Shown here: one piece after another, positions 46,492 to 58,419 of the stretch
Position numbering within the stretch: the stretch's first letter is position 1
Layout of the letters: the number at the start of each line of letters is the position of its first letter
Source: Cryptomeria japonica
Lineage: Eukaryota > Streptophyta > Pinopsida > Cupressales > Cupressaceae
Direction of reading: 5' to 3'
Length of the DNA: 64,000 nt
Assembly: GCF_030272615.1 (NCBI RefSeq)
Contig: NC_081410.1
Span: 568,497,152-568,561,151 of the forward strand
Notes under the pieces: generated by a model
Seen by the model: the letters and a program-made list of their open reading frames with translations, nothing else
Told to the model about the DNA's origin: nothing
Databases searched by the model: none
Translations under genes and position numbers: made by a program

Positions 46492-46580
46492 CATACCACC
46501 TTCTATTTGCCTAGGGGAGGGATTACTGTGACACCTGAGGATGTATACAAGATTATTCGCAAAAGAGGAGAGGAGAATTC

Positions 46581-47663
46581 ACTAGATTCAACCTTCAAAG
46601 ATGAAGATTGAATTCTGAATGAAATGGGAATGATAAGTTGATCCCCTCTTCGTTATTTGAGATGGAAAGGAATTGATTGAATTATGTAGTGCAAAAGTGA
46701 CAAAGAATTGATTATAACTTAAGATCAGAACATGGGATGAATTTTTGCACATGGATTTGGTAGTAATATGTCAAGATGAAGTTGCCCTATGAATTTGAGG
46801 AAAAGTTGCCCAGACCATGGCGGGAATGTACATGGTCCTTTGAAAAATCCTCGAAATGAAAAGGGTTTTTCCGCCTCTACAAATGGAGCTAGAATTTGAA
46901 AGTATAGTTGCACACCTACAACCTACACATAGAAAAGAGAGGAAAATGGGTTGGGATTGGGGGTTTATCTTTAGGTCAAACCCCAGTTTTGGAACTAACC
47001 AAGTAATGAAAGAAAGTACTTGCAAGTAGCTGTAAATGAAAGACTAAATTGTAAATCACCTCAAGGGAGGTTGTGATAGCAATGTTGATATAAATGCTTG
47101 TGTGGAATTTAATGTTGGAATCAATCTCCTCTTCAATGGTTGAATCCTTGACTTTAAAGCAACACCAAGCCTTAAATGGAGACTTGAGAATGCTCAATGT
47201 TGGAAAAGAATGCTTGAATGCTCTTGAATGCTTGGTCTCATGTAAACTTACCACTCATCCAACTTATGAAAATGAGAGGACAAATTATCGTTAAATACAT
47301 GTTAGTGGATTTGATTTTCATCATAGGCCGACATCAGAGGAGTTTCCCGCCTAATGCATAACAACAATGCAACCCTAGGAAGGGTCCTGCCCCAAAATAG
47401 GGTAGGAATAGGAGTGCCACACCCCTGTCTTGGGAGGAAAAGGGCACCACTACCATATCCTAGGGGGGACAGGGGCACCATGCCCCTGTCCTACCCCTTT
47501 CTCTAGGGCATAGTGCGGACAGGGTGATGCAGAGGCCAAGAAATAAGCTGTTTCTAAGGGTTGAGCAATCTGCGATCTCCGATCAGGCTAGAGGACTCAA
47601 AATCACATTAGTGAGGACCCTAATGCAGTCAAAAATTTCTAGGGTCACAATTTTATGAAATTA
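46581..47663 (-). repeat. Probable 3' LTR of element E
   Basis: On the minus strand this reads like an LTR distantly related to those of A: GGGTTTGACCTAAAGATAAACC near 46975 (compare GGGTTTGACTAAGGCAAAACC in A), and the word GGACCATGTACATTCCCGCCATGGTC near 46810. The proposed start TGTAATTTC (47663) is preceded by a purine-rich tract. The left end is not sharp; homology to PMD stops near 46580. The short open frames inside it are not genes. Confidence 0.5.
47467..47491. repeat. 25-base inverted repeat in E LTR
   Basis: GGACAGGGGCA, CCA, then TGCCCCTGTCC: perfect 11-base arms around three bases. It sits in a GC-rich block (47380-47540) with more GGGGCACC and GGGTCC words, like the GGGCGCCC words of the A LTR. 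Confidence 0.85.
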
Positions 47664-47690
47664 CATTTAGGCCCCACTTTAGCGGGAGTA
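47664..47690 (-). promoter_or_regulatory. Probable polypurine tract of element E
   Basis: On the minus strand GCTAAAGTGGGGCCTAAA precedes TGTAATTTC. The A LTR contains a similar AAAGTGGGGGCTAAATGTA internally (47904-47922). Confidence 0.45.
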
Positions 47691-47695
47691 TAAGC
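47691..47695. other. Target duplication of element A, left copy (TAAGC)
   Basis: TAAGC precedes TGTAGCTAC. The same bases follow the right LTR at 60743-60747. Confidence 0.93.
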
Positions 47696-49548
47696 TGTAG
47701 CTACTCACAGATTTCATCACTTTCCCTAGTAAGCATTAGGTGATTTTGTGATCTAACGTGTGTTTTGTAGGGTGTGGTTCCTAACGGTGTACTGCAGATA
47801 CCGCTGGGGGCTTCGTCCGACAACTTATGGATATATCCTTTTTCAAATAATGTTTACTTTTCTGTACTTTAGCTTGCATATGCACGTAGTACTCATATGA
47901 CCGTTAAAGTGGGGGCTAAATGTATCGTCGTAAATTGTACGCACTCGCTAGGGTGGTACAATTTCACACCTAGTTTAGCACCCGTCTTAGTGCATTTTAC
48001 ATTATGCATTGCATTTCTCCTTAAGCACTTAATTAATCAAATTAATTAGGTCTAAGGTCCTATTTCATCATTCTCTACATCATGAAGTTGGGCCCTTTCA
48101 CTAAAGCGTGCCCTTCGCATTTTATTCCTCCAATACATCACTCAATCAAGAACCCTAATTAAGTCCTATTTCGAACTTGGGGGCTTGGTTTCGGGGTCAA
48201 AACATCTCGAAATCACCTATAACTTCGGATTTCTCTCTAAAATCATCATATCCGACGGCCCTGAAAATTTGGTGAAAAGTTGTCGGGACCGTGGCGCCCG
48301 GAGTGCACATGGTCCCGAACATTTTTCCTGAAATTTTGGGAGCACGATCCAATCATAAAATAAAGCTTAACCCCAAGAAATTGGCAGGATATTCAATCTC
48401 TAGGTCGGCCAAAATATGAATTTACGATCTAGGGTTTCCTACATAAGAGCTCTCTTTCTTCATTTGAAGGGATCCGATTTTTGTTTTCAGGAACCTCATA
48501 TGCAGCGAAAGAGCAGATCTTTGAAGACTTCAACAACATTCAACATCCTTCTATCAAGCATCTATCAAATTCATTCATCCACTTAGGGCTTGGAAGACAT
48601 TGAAGAACAATAGGTGATTACCGACTGAAGATTGGCTTGTACTCCTCCCTTGAGGGTTGGGTATGATTTCATGTCGTTTTCATGTCTTTACATAAGCTTC
48701 AATACATCATTTATTCATGCTTTAGATCACATTGCATTTTGATTTAGAACATTTACATTATCATTTACAAGCAATTAGGGTTTACTTTCTAGGTTGCTCT
48801 AGTTTGCTTTCTTGCATTTTAGGACCTTGCACACACACTAGGTCTGCACACACAATACATTTTACAAAACAACTTGGCTATTCGTGGAGATGGAAATCAC
48901 TGAAGCGGGGGTTTGACTAAGGCAAAACCCTATATAGCCGCCCATACACCCTTTTTCAGATATCATTGCAGGTTTCGGGATTCGGACGACGCCGCGGGAT
49001 ACAGATCCGGAGAGAGAAGGTCGAGACAGCACTCTGTGTCAAGTTGCAGAGCAGAAGACTGGGACAGGGGCGCTGGGTGCCCTGGTCCCTGGGACAGAGG
49101 CGCTGGGCGCCCTGGTCCTCCGGACAAACAACTTTCAGACAGCTTCCCGACAGTGTTTCAGAGTGCAGAACAACGGTTTCCGGTGCAGTTTTCAGGACAG
49201 TGGCGCCTGCGCTCCCATCCCGAACATTTTCAGTCCAATTTTGACTCCGGGTACACATCTGCATTCTTATTTCATCCTTGTATTTACAGCTGTTCATTGT
49301 TTAATCTCAATTCTGCAATCTTGTTATTAGTTCATACTTGTATTTTGGGATTAGGGTCTGAACTTGTATCATTTTAGCTTTCAATTTCAACAAGGGAATA
49401 GAAATCCTAATAGATATCCCGTGGCTCTCTCTTTCACCAAAAGAAGTAGCCAATTGTGCGATATCTCTAGGCTCTTTCGTATTCCGTAATGTGTGTCAAA
49501 AGGTAGGATTAGGGCATGTTAACCTAGTCTCACTTTTTCCCCTACACA
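47696..49548 (+). repeat. A 5' LTR
   Basis: Starts TGTAGCTACTC, ends CCCCTACACA. The TATA box is at 48931-48937. A GC-rich block at 49060-49130 holds GGGGCGCTGGGTGCCCTGGTCC and GGGCGCCCTGGTCC words with inverted symmetry. Small frames across it are not genes. Confidence 0.96.
48931..48937 (+). promoter_or_regulatory. TATA box of A 5' LTR
   Basis: TATATAG after GGCAAAACCC; same in the right LTR at 60093-60099 and in A' at 491. Confidence 0.65.
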
Positions 49549-49712
49549 TTTTGGTGAACCCGACGTGAAACTATCATTGCTTCCTCTTGCATTGCATTTG
49601 TTAGATCTAGATCTAGATTTAGTGTGTTTTCATTTCATTTTCATTAAAAAAAAAAAAAGAGAGTGTGTGTTTATTTGCATTGTGTGTTTAAATTTTATGC
49701 AATCTTTTCAAA
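49549..49712 (+). promoter_or_regulatory. A primer-binding-site candidate (49549-49571) and leader
   Basis: TTTTGGTGAACCCGACGTG follows the LTR, the same phrase as in B. The leader is very short (about 140 bases) and has a run of about 12 A at 49646-49657. Confidence 0.7.
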
Positions 49713-52700
49713 ATGTCAGATTTTTATTTGCAAAATGTTCATGCTTTTGATGATTATTATGAGTATAGCCAAGATGAATTAGATGAAGCTTTAGATGAGT
49801 TTTTAAATCCTAAGGATGCCAAACCTTCATTTTACCAAAAACTCATAAACCTTGTTACTATGCCATTTAGGTGTGATGAGAAAGATAAGTCGAATGATTC
49901 CTCTCAAGGATACATTCCTATCAACTCTTCCCCTGAATCTAGTAACATGGTTGTTTTCAATAATCCCCTCTATGAGGAGATGTCTCCTTTTGAATCAAAA
50001 GACAAACCTTTTAACTGATATGATCATGCTTTGTTGGACGATGCTCTTGATGACTTTGTGGCTTTGTCGAAATCTTTAAACAAGAACAAGACCTCTTAAT
50101 TGGTTAACATGATAAACTTGAATGAATATAATAAGCCTCTCTTTGAAGTCCAAGGTGCTTATCCTTCTCCCACCTTTCAAATTCCTAAATCACCTCTCCT
50201 TACTGTCCAAGGAAGGTATGATCATGATTCCTTTTGCACCCCGAATAAACCAATCATCACTGTGCAAGGAAGAAAACCTATAAGTCCTTACAGTTATGCT
50301 AAGCAAATAACTAGAGAGAGTTATCATGCGGTTGCCCATACTTATCATACCAGAAATAATAGGCAACCTAATCCTCCTCCTGTTATTCCAGTCTCTCTTC
50401 CTAATCCTCAACCAATTCTTCCTCAAGCTCCCCGTATTTCGCAAGTTATGGGTAAGGAATATGATCTCATAGAACAACTTAAATCTACCCCTGCTAAGAT
50501 ATCCCTTTGGGATTTGATTCAAACTTCTTCCGCTCATCATGGAAAGTTACAAGATGCCTTGAAAGATTTGAATGTTCCTCCACCAAATACATCTAGTAAT
50601 ATAGCATCTTTTGTTAACTCTGTGATGAATCCTAAAGCTCAAATTGTGTTTACCCAAGATGAGTTGCCTACTAGTGAAATTCAACAACAATATGATCCCT
50701 TGATGATTGTGGTTATCATGAAAGACACTGCTATAAGACGAACACTAGTAGATAATGGCTCTGGCCTTAATGTGTGTAGCATTAATTTATTGCATAAGAT
50801 GAATGTGGATACATCTCTTATTGAGCCTGACTCTCATTCCATTCGTGGCTTTGACAATGTGGCTAAGACTTCATTGGGTATCATCACCTTACCCCTCATA
50901 GTGGGACCTATTACTTTGCCTACTCCTATCCATGTTATGCCGGGAAATTTAACATATAACTTGTTATTAGGGAGGCCTTGGATTCACAGCATGCAAGCTG
51001 TCCCCTCTACATTACATAGACAAGTTAAATTCGTTTATAACAATAAGACATATACTTTGATAGGTGATACTAATTTTCAAGCTTGTCTACAAACATCTAA
51101 TTCCAAAGGAGATTATTCTAAGCCATCCTCGTCTAGTGATGACTCTTTAAACAAGAAACCTATCGATGAGTCTTCGCTCTCTGATGATCAAAGTCCTTTG
51201 GATGAGTCGGGAACTCCTAAAGAAGATCCTTCTCGACTTGAAACTACACATAAGAAGGATTTTGATCCTAAGAAGGTTCTCGCAGAAGATGATTGGGGAT
51301 CTCTTGATTTTAACCCTACCTTTGTAGGTGAATATAAGGTTCCTTCTAGAGAAATTAAAGTTGAAAAGAAGGAAGAAGCTGAAAATCACAAAGTTGAAAA
51401 GAAAGAAGAAGCTAAAAATCAATCAACCTTACCTGAATCTATGAGTAATAATTTTGTGGCCGCTTCTCAAACTTCTTCTCCTCACACCTATAATTACGAA
51501 GAGTTTGATTCTTTGTCTTATGAAAAACCACCTTCTCTTCCTGCAATGGCTGATCGTTATGGTCGTGGTTTTCGCATTTTTGCTAAGCATGGGTATCATG
51601 GAAAAGGTTGTGGTGCTAATGAACAAGGGATAAGAGTTCCTCTAGAGACTAATTTTCAACATTATGCCTTTGGACTTGGCTATAATCCCTGCAGACGCAC
51701 TAAAGCTTCTAAAAGACCATGCATTAGTGTTAATGCTATCTCTACATCTTTATCAATACAACACCCTGAGTATATTGATGGGGATCCTTCGGGTGATTGT
51801 GCTTTGGATATCTTCCCTACTGACGATGCTTTAGCTGAGTTCTTGGGAGCCTATGACACTCTTCCTCGTTATCACCACAATAGGGGACTCCCTTATTGTT
51901 TGAACACTGAAGCCTATTTTGGAAAAGAGATTGATAACGATGAGATTGTGAAAGAATTTCCTCAGTTAAAGGATAATCCTCAACAAAGTAATCTTCTCAT
52001 AAGTGACACCACTGATGTTAAGATGGATCCTTGCAATAAAGAGAAAGTTATTAAAATTGGAAAATGTTTGGATGAAGAAGAACAGAAACAATATGAAGAA
52101 TTATTGCGTGAAGTCCCTGAGATCTTTGCTTGGACATATTCTGACATGCCTGGTATAGATCCTAAGATTGTTACTCATAATATTGTCTTAGTTCCCGATG
52201 CTAAGCCCGTGAAACAAAAGATTCAAAAAATGAATCCTAAGGTGGCTCTGCTTGTTAAGGCTGAGATTGAAAAATTATTGGAGGCTGGATTTATCCGCCA
52301 TATTGACTATTCCCCATGGATTTCAAATATTGTCGCTGTGGCTAAACCAGACAACAAAATAAGAATGTGTACTGATTTTCGGGATCTGAATAAGGCTTCT
52401 TTAAAAGATGATTTCCCTCTTCCAAACATTGACATGATAGTTGATTCTACGGCAGGACATGCCTTGTTATCCTTCATGGATGGTTTTTCAAGATACAATC
52501 AAATTTTCATAAACCCTCAAGATCAATTCAAAACCGCTTTCACCACTCCCTGGGGTACGTTTTGTTGGATAATGATGCCTTTTGGACTTAAAAACGCTGG
52601 TGCAACTTATCAATGAGCGATGACCCTTATCTTTCATGATTATATGCATAAGATTTTAGAGGATTATGTTGATGATATTTTAGCCAAATCCTTTCTTCGC

Positions 52701-55292
52701 ATGGATCATGTTAAAATCCTCCGTCAAATCTTTGAAAGAATTCATAAATATCACATGCGCTTGAATCCCCAAAAATGTGTTTTTGGTGTGGATAGTGGAA
52801 AACTATTACGGTTCATAGTTTCGCATCATGGGATTGAGGTGGACACTAAAAAAATAGATGCTATTGTTAACATGCCACCTCCTCGAAATGTCTCTCAACT
52901 TAAAAGCTTACAAGGAAAGATTCAAGCTATTCGTAGGTTCGTGTCTCAACTTGCGGATCGTACCTTTCCTTTTACTCAACTTCTTAAAAAGGATATCACT
53001 TTTCAATGGAATGAAGATTGTCAGCAAGCATTTGAAGATTTAAAAGTGTATTTGGCTAGTCCTCCTATTCTTCAACCTGCCGAACCTTCTAAACCCTTCC
53101 TTCTGTATACAGCTGCTTCTTCTCATGCTCTCGCAGCATTGATAGCACAACATGATAAAGATGGTAAGGAATGTCCGGTTTATTACATAAGTCGTACCTT
53201 ACTCGATTATGAGACCCGATATTCTGCGATAGAAAGACAATGCTTGGCCGTGGTGTTTGCGACTCAGAAATTGAGACATTATCTTTTAAATTCAGAAGTC
53301 CACGTCATGGTAAAGTTTGATCCTTTGAAGCATCTTTTCTCTAAAATTGATTTATCAGGACGTCTAGCTAAGTGGGTTATGATGTTAACTGAATTTGACC
53401 TTAAATTTGTTTCACAAAGAGCAATTAAAGGACAAGCGTTGACCGATCACTTAGTTGAGGCCCCTTCGCCTTTCTCCTTCCCTAACCCTGAGTCCTTTCC
53501 TGATGACTTCATTCTTTCTATAGAGAAAGATGAAACTTGGGAGTTATACTTTGATGGCTCTAAGTGTCGTATGGGATCGGGGGCAGGTGTTGTTCTGGTT
53601 TCTCCTACAAAGAAACCTATTCCCTTATCATATCGTCTAAATTTCCTGTGTACCAATAACATTGCTGGGTATGAGGCTCTTATAGCGGGAATAAAAGCAG
53701 CCTTAGCTCTGAATATAAAACACATACATATCTATGGAGATTTGCAATTGATTATAAGACAAGTAACAGGAATGTATCAAGCAAAACAAGACAAATTATC
53801 ACAATATAAAGACCTTGCTATCTCTTTATTACAAAATTTCGATTCTTATACCATGGAACCTGTTCCTCGAAAAGATAATCGACATGCGGACGCAATGGCA
53901 TGTGTGGCTTCTCTAGTATCTTTAGAGGACCCTATGGTCGATCTTAAGTTCGTTATTCACAATCTTATTTCTCCAGCTATTGAAGACGATTCTAGCTTGG
54001 TAACAAGTTGTGACTTTGTAGATTCAGATGAATGGTTCTCGCATATCGTAAGATATTTGACCGATGGTACCTTTCCTGATTCTGCTAATAGGAACACTAG
54101 GGCTAGAATCCGCAAGCTGTCTGCTAGGTATATCATTCTTTCTAATGTCCTTTACCGAAGGGGTTATGATGGTCTTCTCCTTCGTTGTCTTAACAAATTA
54201 GAAATCCCTGTTGCTCTTGAAGAGGCACATTCAGGTGCCTGTGGGGGGCATTTTGGGGGCAAATCCTTAGTTCATAGATTGCTTCGTATGGGATACTATT
54301 GGCAAACTATGCAAAAGGATTCCTTTTCATTTGTTAAGAAATGTCATCAATGTCAACAACACAATAATCTGATTCATGCTCCTGCCCAAGAACTTCGTTC
54401 TCAAGTAGCTTCTTGGCCTTTCTCTGCATGGGGTTTGGATCTTATTGGAAAAACCTCCCCTCCTTCATCTCAAGGACACACCTTCATTATAACTGCAACG
54501 GATTACTTTACGAAGTGGGTAGAAGCTATTCCCCTTCGCTCTACTACTGTTGAAGTGATTTGTCAATTTCTTCTAGAAAACATTATTTCTCGATTTGGGA
54601 TACCTTCCACTATAATCTCAGATAATGGGACATCATTTAAGAACAAGGATGTGAAGAAATTCCTCGATAAGTATCATATCAAACATCGATTTTCTACACC
54701 ATATTATCCTCAGTCAAATGGTCAAGCCAAATCATCCAATAAGATAATTGAACAAATTCTTCGTAAAACCGTGAATAAGCATGGTAAGGATTGGAGTAAC
54801 CAGCTAATCTATGCTCTTTGGGCCTACCGAACGAGTGTACGAATTGCTACGGGAACTACTCCTTATAATCTTGTTTATGGTGCTGACGCTATTATGCCCT
54901 TAGAATTAGAGATTCCATCACTTAGGGTTTCTCTCAAAGGTATAGTAGATGATGACTCTTATAGAGAACAACGACTTCAACAACTTGAGATGCTTGATGA
55001 ACAGCGTATAAATGCTCTTGAGCATATTCAAGCGTATCACAAAACTCTACAACGAAGCTATAATGATAAGGTCATTCAACGTTCCTTCTCAGTAGGTGAC
55101 TTAGTCCTTTATGAGAATCAGCGCAATGTGAATGCCTTACCTGCAGAAAAGGGAAAATTTAGTCCTAATTGGCTTGGACCATATATCGTTATTGAGGATT
55201 ATGGATCAGGTGCTTACAAAATAGCGGATGTAGATGGTACGCCTCTTAAAGAACCTATCAATGCTATGCACTTGCGTAGATATTATGCTTAA
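49713..55292 (+). pseudogene. A polyprotein: protease, G-patch, RT, RNase H, archaeal RNase H, integrase
   Basis: One frame of about 1860 codons with three stops: TGA 50016-50018, TAA 50097-50099 and TGA 52614-52616 between RT motifs. There is no gag core and no zinc knuckle. Residues 1-340 are acidic (DELDEALDEFL, then DDALDDFVAL) with three VQG-containing repeats (50145-50280). Then protease TLVDNGSGLNVC (about residue 345) and LLLGRPWIHSM; G-patch GRGFRIFAKHGYHGKGCG (about 617-660) ending GLGY; RT with DFRDLNKASLKDDFPLPN and YVDD (52665-52676); a first RNase H reading LYTAASS without the usual Asp; aRH LYFDGS, YEALIAG, YGDLQL, HADAMA; integrase HSGACGGH..CHQCQ, GLDLIGK, ISDNGTSF, then QAKSSNK with Lys (54729-54731) at the catalytic Glu position. 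Confidence 0.95.
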
Positions 55293-55888
55293 TTCTTCGT
55301 TCCTCATCTATCTTCTTTTCAATTCTTCAACATTGGATAATATGTTAGTGTTTCTTGATTAAAGCAAAATAGAATTAAATATTATATTGTTTAATCTATA
55401 TTGCTTTGTTCCTAACAAGCATGTCTTCTTACTTTATAGTTTGTCTTGAATTCATGTAAATTGTGAAAGATTTACATTCCATTATGCTAGCATATTATAC
55501 AGTATCGTTATGTGTTAAGTAGAATCGTATCATGTTGTGTTTAAGTTCAAAATTAAATCACATTAGTTATATGATTCTTAGACTTAATGCATATTTCTTC
55601 CTTATCATCAATGTTGTACTTGATTAAATATTTTAATTAAGTCACACATGTATCAATTTAATCATGGAGCATTGAGAAATCAATCACATGGAAATTAAAT
55701 TCTGAACATACATGTACATTTACCAAATGTATTAGATTTAATCAAAACAAAATATACATTGTTTTAAGCATTAAAGATAACACATTTGAGACAAAAGAGA
55801 AACATGTATATACATATATATATGTGTGGATCGTATACAAATATAGATCACTGTATATCCAAAATGTGACCTCTCCTACATCATAAAA
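55293..55888. other. A: noncoding region between the two convergent genes
   Basis: A/T-rich, no coding signal in either strand. It must hold the 3' ends of the plus-strand pol and the minus-strand PMD gene. ATATATACATATATATATG near 55805-55825 is a short TA-rich tract. Confidence 0.6.
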
Positions 55889-56331
55889 TCATCTCCTATC
55901 CCTAGGACTAGTGGCTGGAGAATGTCGACTGGACGCTCCCTCCTGATCTGGCCGTGAAGGTGGACCCATGGGTGTGTAGCGCAATACAGATCATGAGTGA
56001 CTCCGAGAGGAACTCCTGCGATCCCTATCCATAAGGATCACGTGATAGGTGGTAGCCTCGGTCTGAGCCGCTGCTAGATCTCACTGCGCCTGCTGGAGGT
56101 CCTCTGATAGGACTCTCTCTCTCTGCCGCGCCTGCTGGAGGTCCTCTGATAGGATTCTCTCTCTCTCCCTCCATATATCTACCTGTACTCGGAATGGGAA
56201 AAACAAATCCTCATGCCGACCCGCGTTCCCTTGAGGCCTATAGGCAATCTGTGAGGAACTGGGAATCTGTGCTATCATGGAAATGTCTGTCATTGCCTGC
56301 TGAATCAGGGAACACCATTCCTGCACATTAG

Positions 56332-56410
56332 CTGTGGCAGTAGAACAGATTTTTGTTAGTACCATTCTATATCATCAAAACATTATTCAATCAATATAAA
56401 CCTACTATAC
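56332..56410 (-). other. Intron 2 of A PMD gene (79 bases)
   Basis: Minus strand: CCAG|GTATAGTAGG at the donor, TACTAAC (56361-56355) 22 bases before CTGCCACAG at the acceptor. The flanks join in frame (phase 1 to phase 1), bypassing the TAG inside the intron. Confidence 0.85.
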
Positions 56411-58067
56411 CTGGATCTCCCTCACGCCAGTAGGGATCATGATATGGTAGCATCTGTGATTGGGAACCGCTAGGCTCCCCTCGCTCGAATAATCTGTCCA
56501 CGATGGGTGTAGGCTGGACGGTACTAGGGACAGGTCTCCGTATCGCCTCATGTTCCCCCTGTTGGGGAATAAGAGGTGGATCTAGTGCTATGGTATCGTC
56601 TCTTGAATGGTGGGGAGCTGCATCCGACTCCTCCTCATCATCTCTATTCTCCTCCTCGTCATCCTCCTCGTCATCCTCATCCTTGTCCTCATCCGCATCA
56701 TCACCTGCATCCTCCTCGTCCTCCTCTCTCTCTATATCCTCCTCCTCCTCCTCCTCCTCGGCACTGGGCTGATCGCCTGTAGGTGGATCAGGATCTCCCG
56801 CCTCCTCATGATCCTCTCCCTCCTCTGGCTCCTCTGACCTGGATCCCTGGTCCTCGTCTCGGTCTCCATGTCTTCATGGGCCTGGATAGCCTGTCGGATG
56901 ATCTGGTGGAAAGATAGGACCTGGATATGATCTCATAAACCATGAGATGTATCTCCGCTGTGCTCCAGGCTCTGCAGAATAGTCAGTAACTACATCCTGA
57001 TCAGATCCCTCTAGGTCTGTCGTCTCAATGTCATCTACCGTCGGTCTCGCTACCGCTCTAGGTCTGGGAAGGACCCGTGAGTGTTGAGTATAGATGGGCA
57101 CATCAGCTGGAACACACTGCTCTAGTCCAAACTGCCTCCGTACTCGATCAAAGTAGAAAGGGACTATGACGTGTGAATATCGTCCCTGCAGTAGGCGGTT
57201 CCTCTGTAGACATGCTAACTGTCTCTCCATACCATCCCATCTATGCATCCGTAGGTAAGGTCTCCACACTGTCACCTCGGCTGTCAGTCTGTCAAAAATC
57301 ACTCTCCAATATAACAAATCTCCAAATCTCCACTCGCTGGTAAGTGGATAAGCGAACACCCTAGGTCGCTCGCTCGCTGTACTCAGTGGAAAGCCGACGG
57401 GCCTGGTGCATGTGAAGTGCTCTAGAATCCACACCTGCAGAAGTGTGCATGTCATCAAACTGCAACCCTGTCCGAATACATACTCCTCAAGGTCATGATA
57501 GAGATGTGCAAGCATACTCCGACCCCAAGCATACACTCTCCTGTGTCTCTCCATCGCTCTGATACACCATGTGAGACCCCCTTACATATGTGTCCCTCGC
57601 CCATTAGGGCAGACGGCTAGTGCTATGATGGCTATCATAAGGCGTCTCAGAAGGGGTACCTCCCCTGTAGGGTGTAAGAGCCAGCTGACCATGATGCGAC
57701 CTCTCGTCTCACTCGGCATGACTCTCCCTATGCAATACACCTGCTCTCTCTGATGATTCTCCGCTGACCGATCGGTCACGTATGTAACAGTCGCTCCTCT
57801 AATAGGAAGGCGAAGTATACGGTACACATCCTCGAGTGTGACTGTCAGCTCTCCTACTGGAAGGTGAAAAGTGCATGTGTCAGGATCCCATCGCTCCATC
57901 AATGCCATCAGCATCGCAGGATGGAACCGAATGGCCGACATGAGGATCACATACCACAATCCCACAATCGATAGTGTGTCTCTCTCTGACTGAGTTAGCT
58001 ACGGAATTTGATCTCGCAAACTGCGAAGAATATGTCCCGCTGTATGCTCTCTCATGTACGGGAGACC

Positions 58068-58419
58068 CTGCAACACCAAAACATGACCGTAATCAGTACT
58101 CGATCATCAAAATCGCAAATGCAAACTATCGCACATCATATGCTAGCCCTGAAACCCTTCGCCAGGCCCTGATTGGGGACCATGGCGCCCTGTCAGGGAC
58201 CATGGCGCCCTGAGGGGACCATGGCGCCCTGTCAGGGACCATGGCGCCCTGAAGGGACCATGGCGCCCCTGTCAGGGACCATGGCACCCTGAGGGGACCA
58301 GGGCACCCCACAGGGACCATGGTGCCCTGGGTGGGCCTCGGTCAGCCTTCAAGGCCCGCATACGATCACAAAAAAGTCAACATGCGAAAAATCAAAAGTC
58401 AAACGTTCAGTCAACTCAC
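58068..58419 (-). other. Intron 1 of A PMD gene (352 bases)
   Basis: Donor GAG|GTGAGT, acceptor TTGGTGTTGCAG|GGT, phase 0. It contains the GGGACCATGGCGCC array. Confidence 0.8.
58172..58335. repeat. GGGACCATGGCGCCCTG array in A PMD intron 1
   Basis: Eight to nine copies of GGGACCATGGCGCCCTG (spacer TCA, AG or GA) with some decay to GGCACC at the right end. It contains the palindromes CCATGG and GGCGCC. The reverse complement, CAGGGCGCCATGGTCCC, resembles GGGCGCCCTGGTCCCTG of the A LTR. Confidence 0.92.

Larger units (their letters stand above)
26952..46580 (+). pseudogene. B': antisense PMD gene, split by element D
   Basis: Exon 1 is 26952-27026 (25 codons, MVPPYHNYKFKQVR.., two stops) with a perfect donor A|GTAAGT. 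The intron is 27027-28283. Exon 2 begins at 28284 after GGTTTTGTAG (AALGVLMLQKRY.., one TGA) and reads MALLTTLQEKWHSDC up to the insertion of D at 28466. It continues after D at 46487 as DHTTFYLPRGG, ITVTPEDVYKIIRKRG. Joined across D the reading matches the B and A PMD core. Homology ends near 46570-46580, where another repeat starts. Exon-1 length and intron phase are the same as in B. Confidence 0.8.

Noticed and set aside
48913-49377. 154-residue frame repeated at 60128-60571
   Set aside because: Lies across the TATA box and GC-rich block of both A LTRs, with no start support; the two copies are open in different frames.
56503-56837. Plus-strand Ser/Leu/Pro-rich open frames
   Set aside because: Shadow of the acidic GAG/GAT-rich tract of the minus-strand PMD gene.
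57560-57600. Possible third intron (GTAAGG..TATCAG) in the A PMD gene around the TAA
   Set aside because: Only about 35 bases, too short for a plant intron; a nonsense change is simpler.
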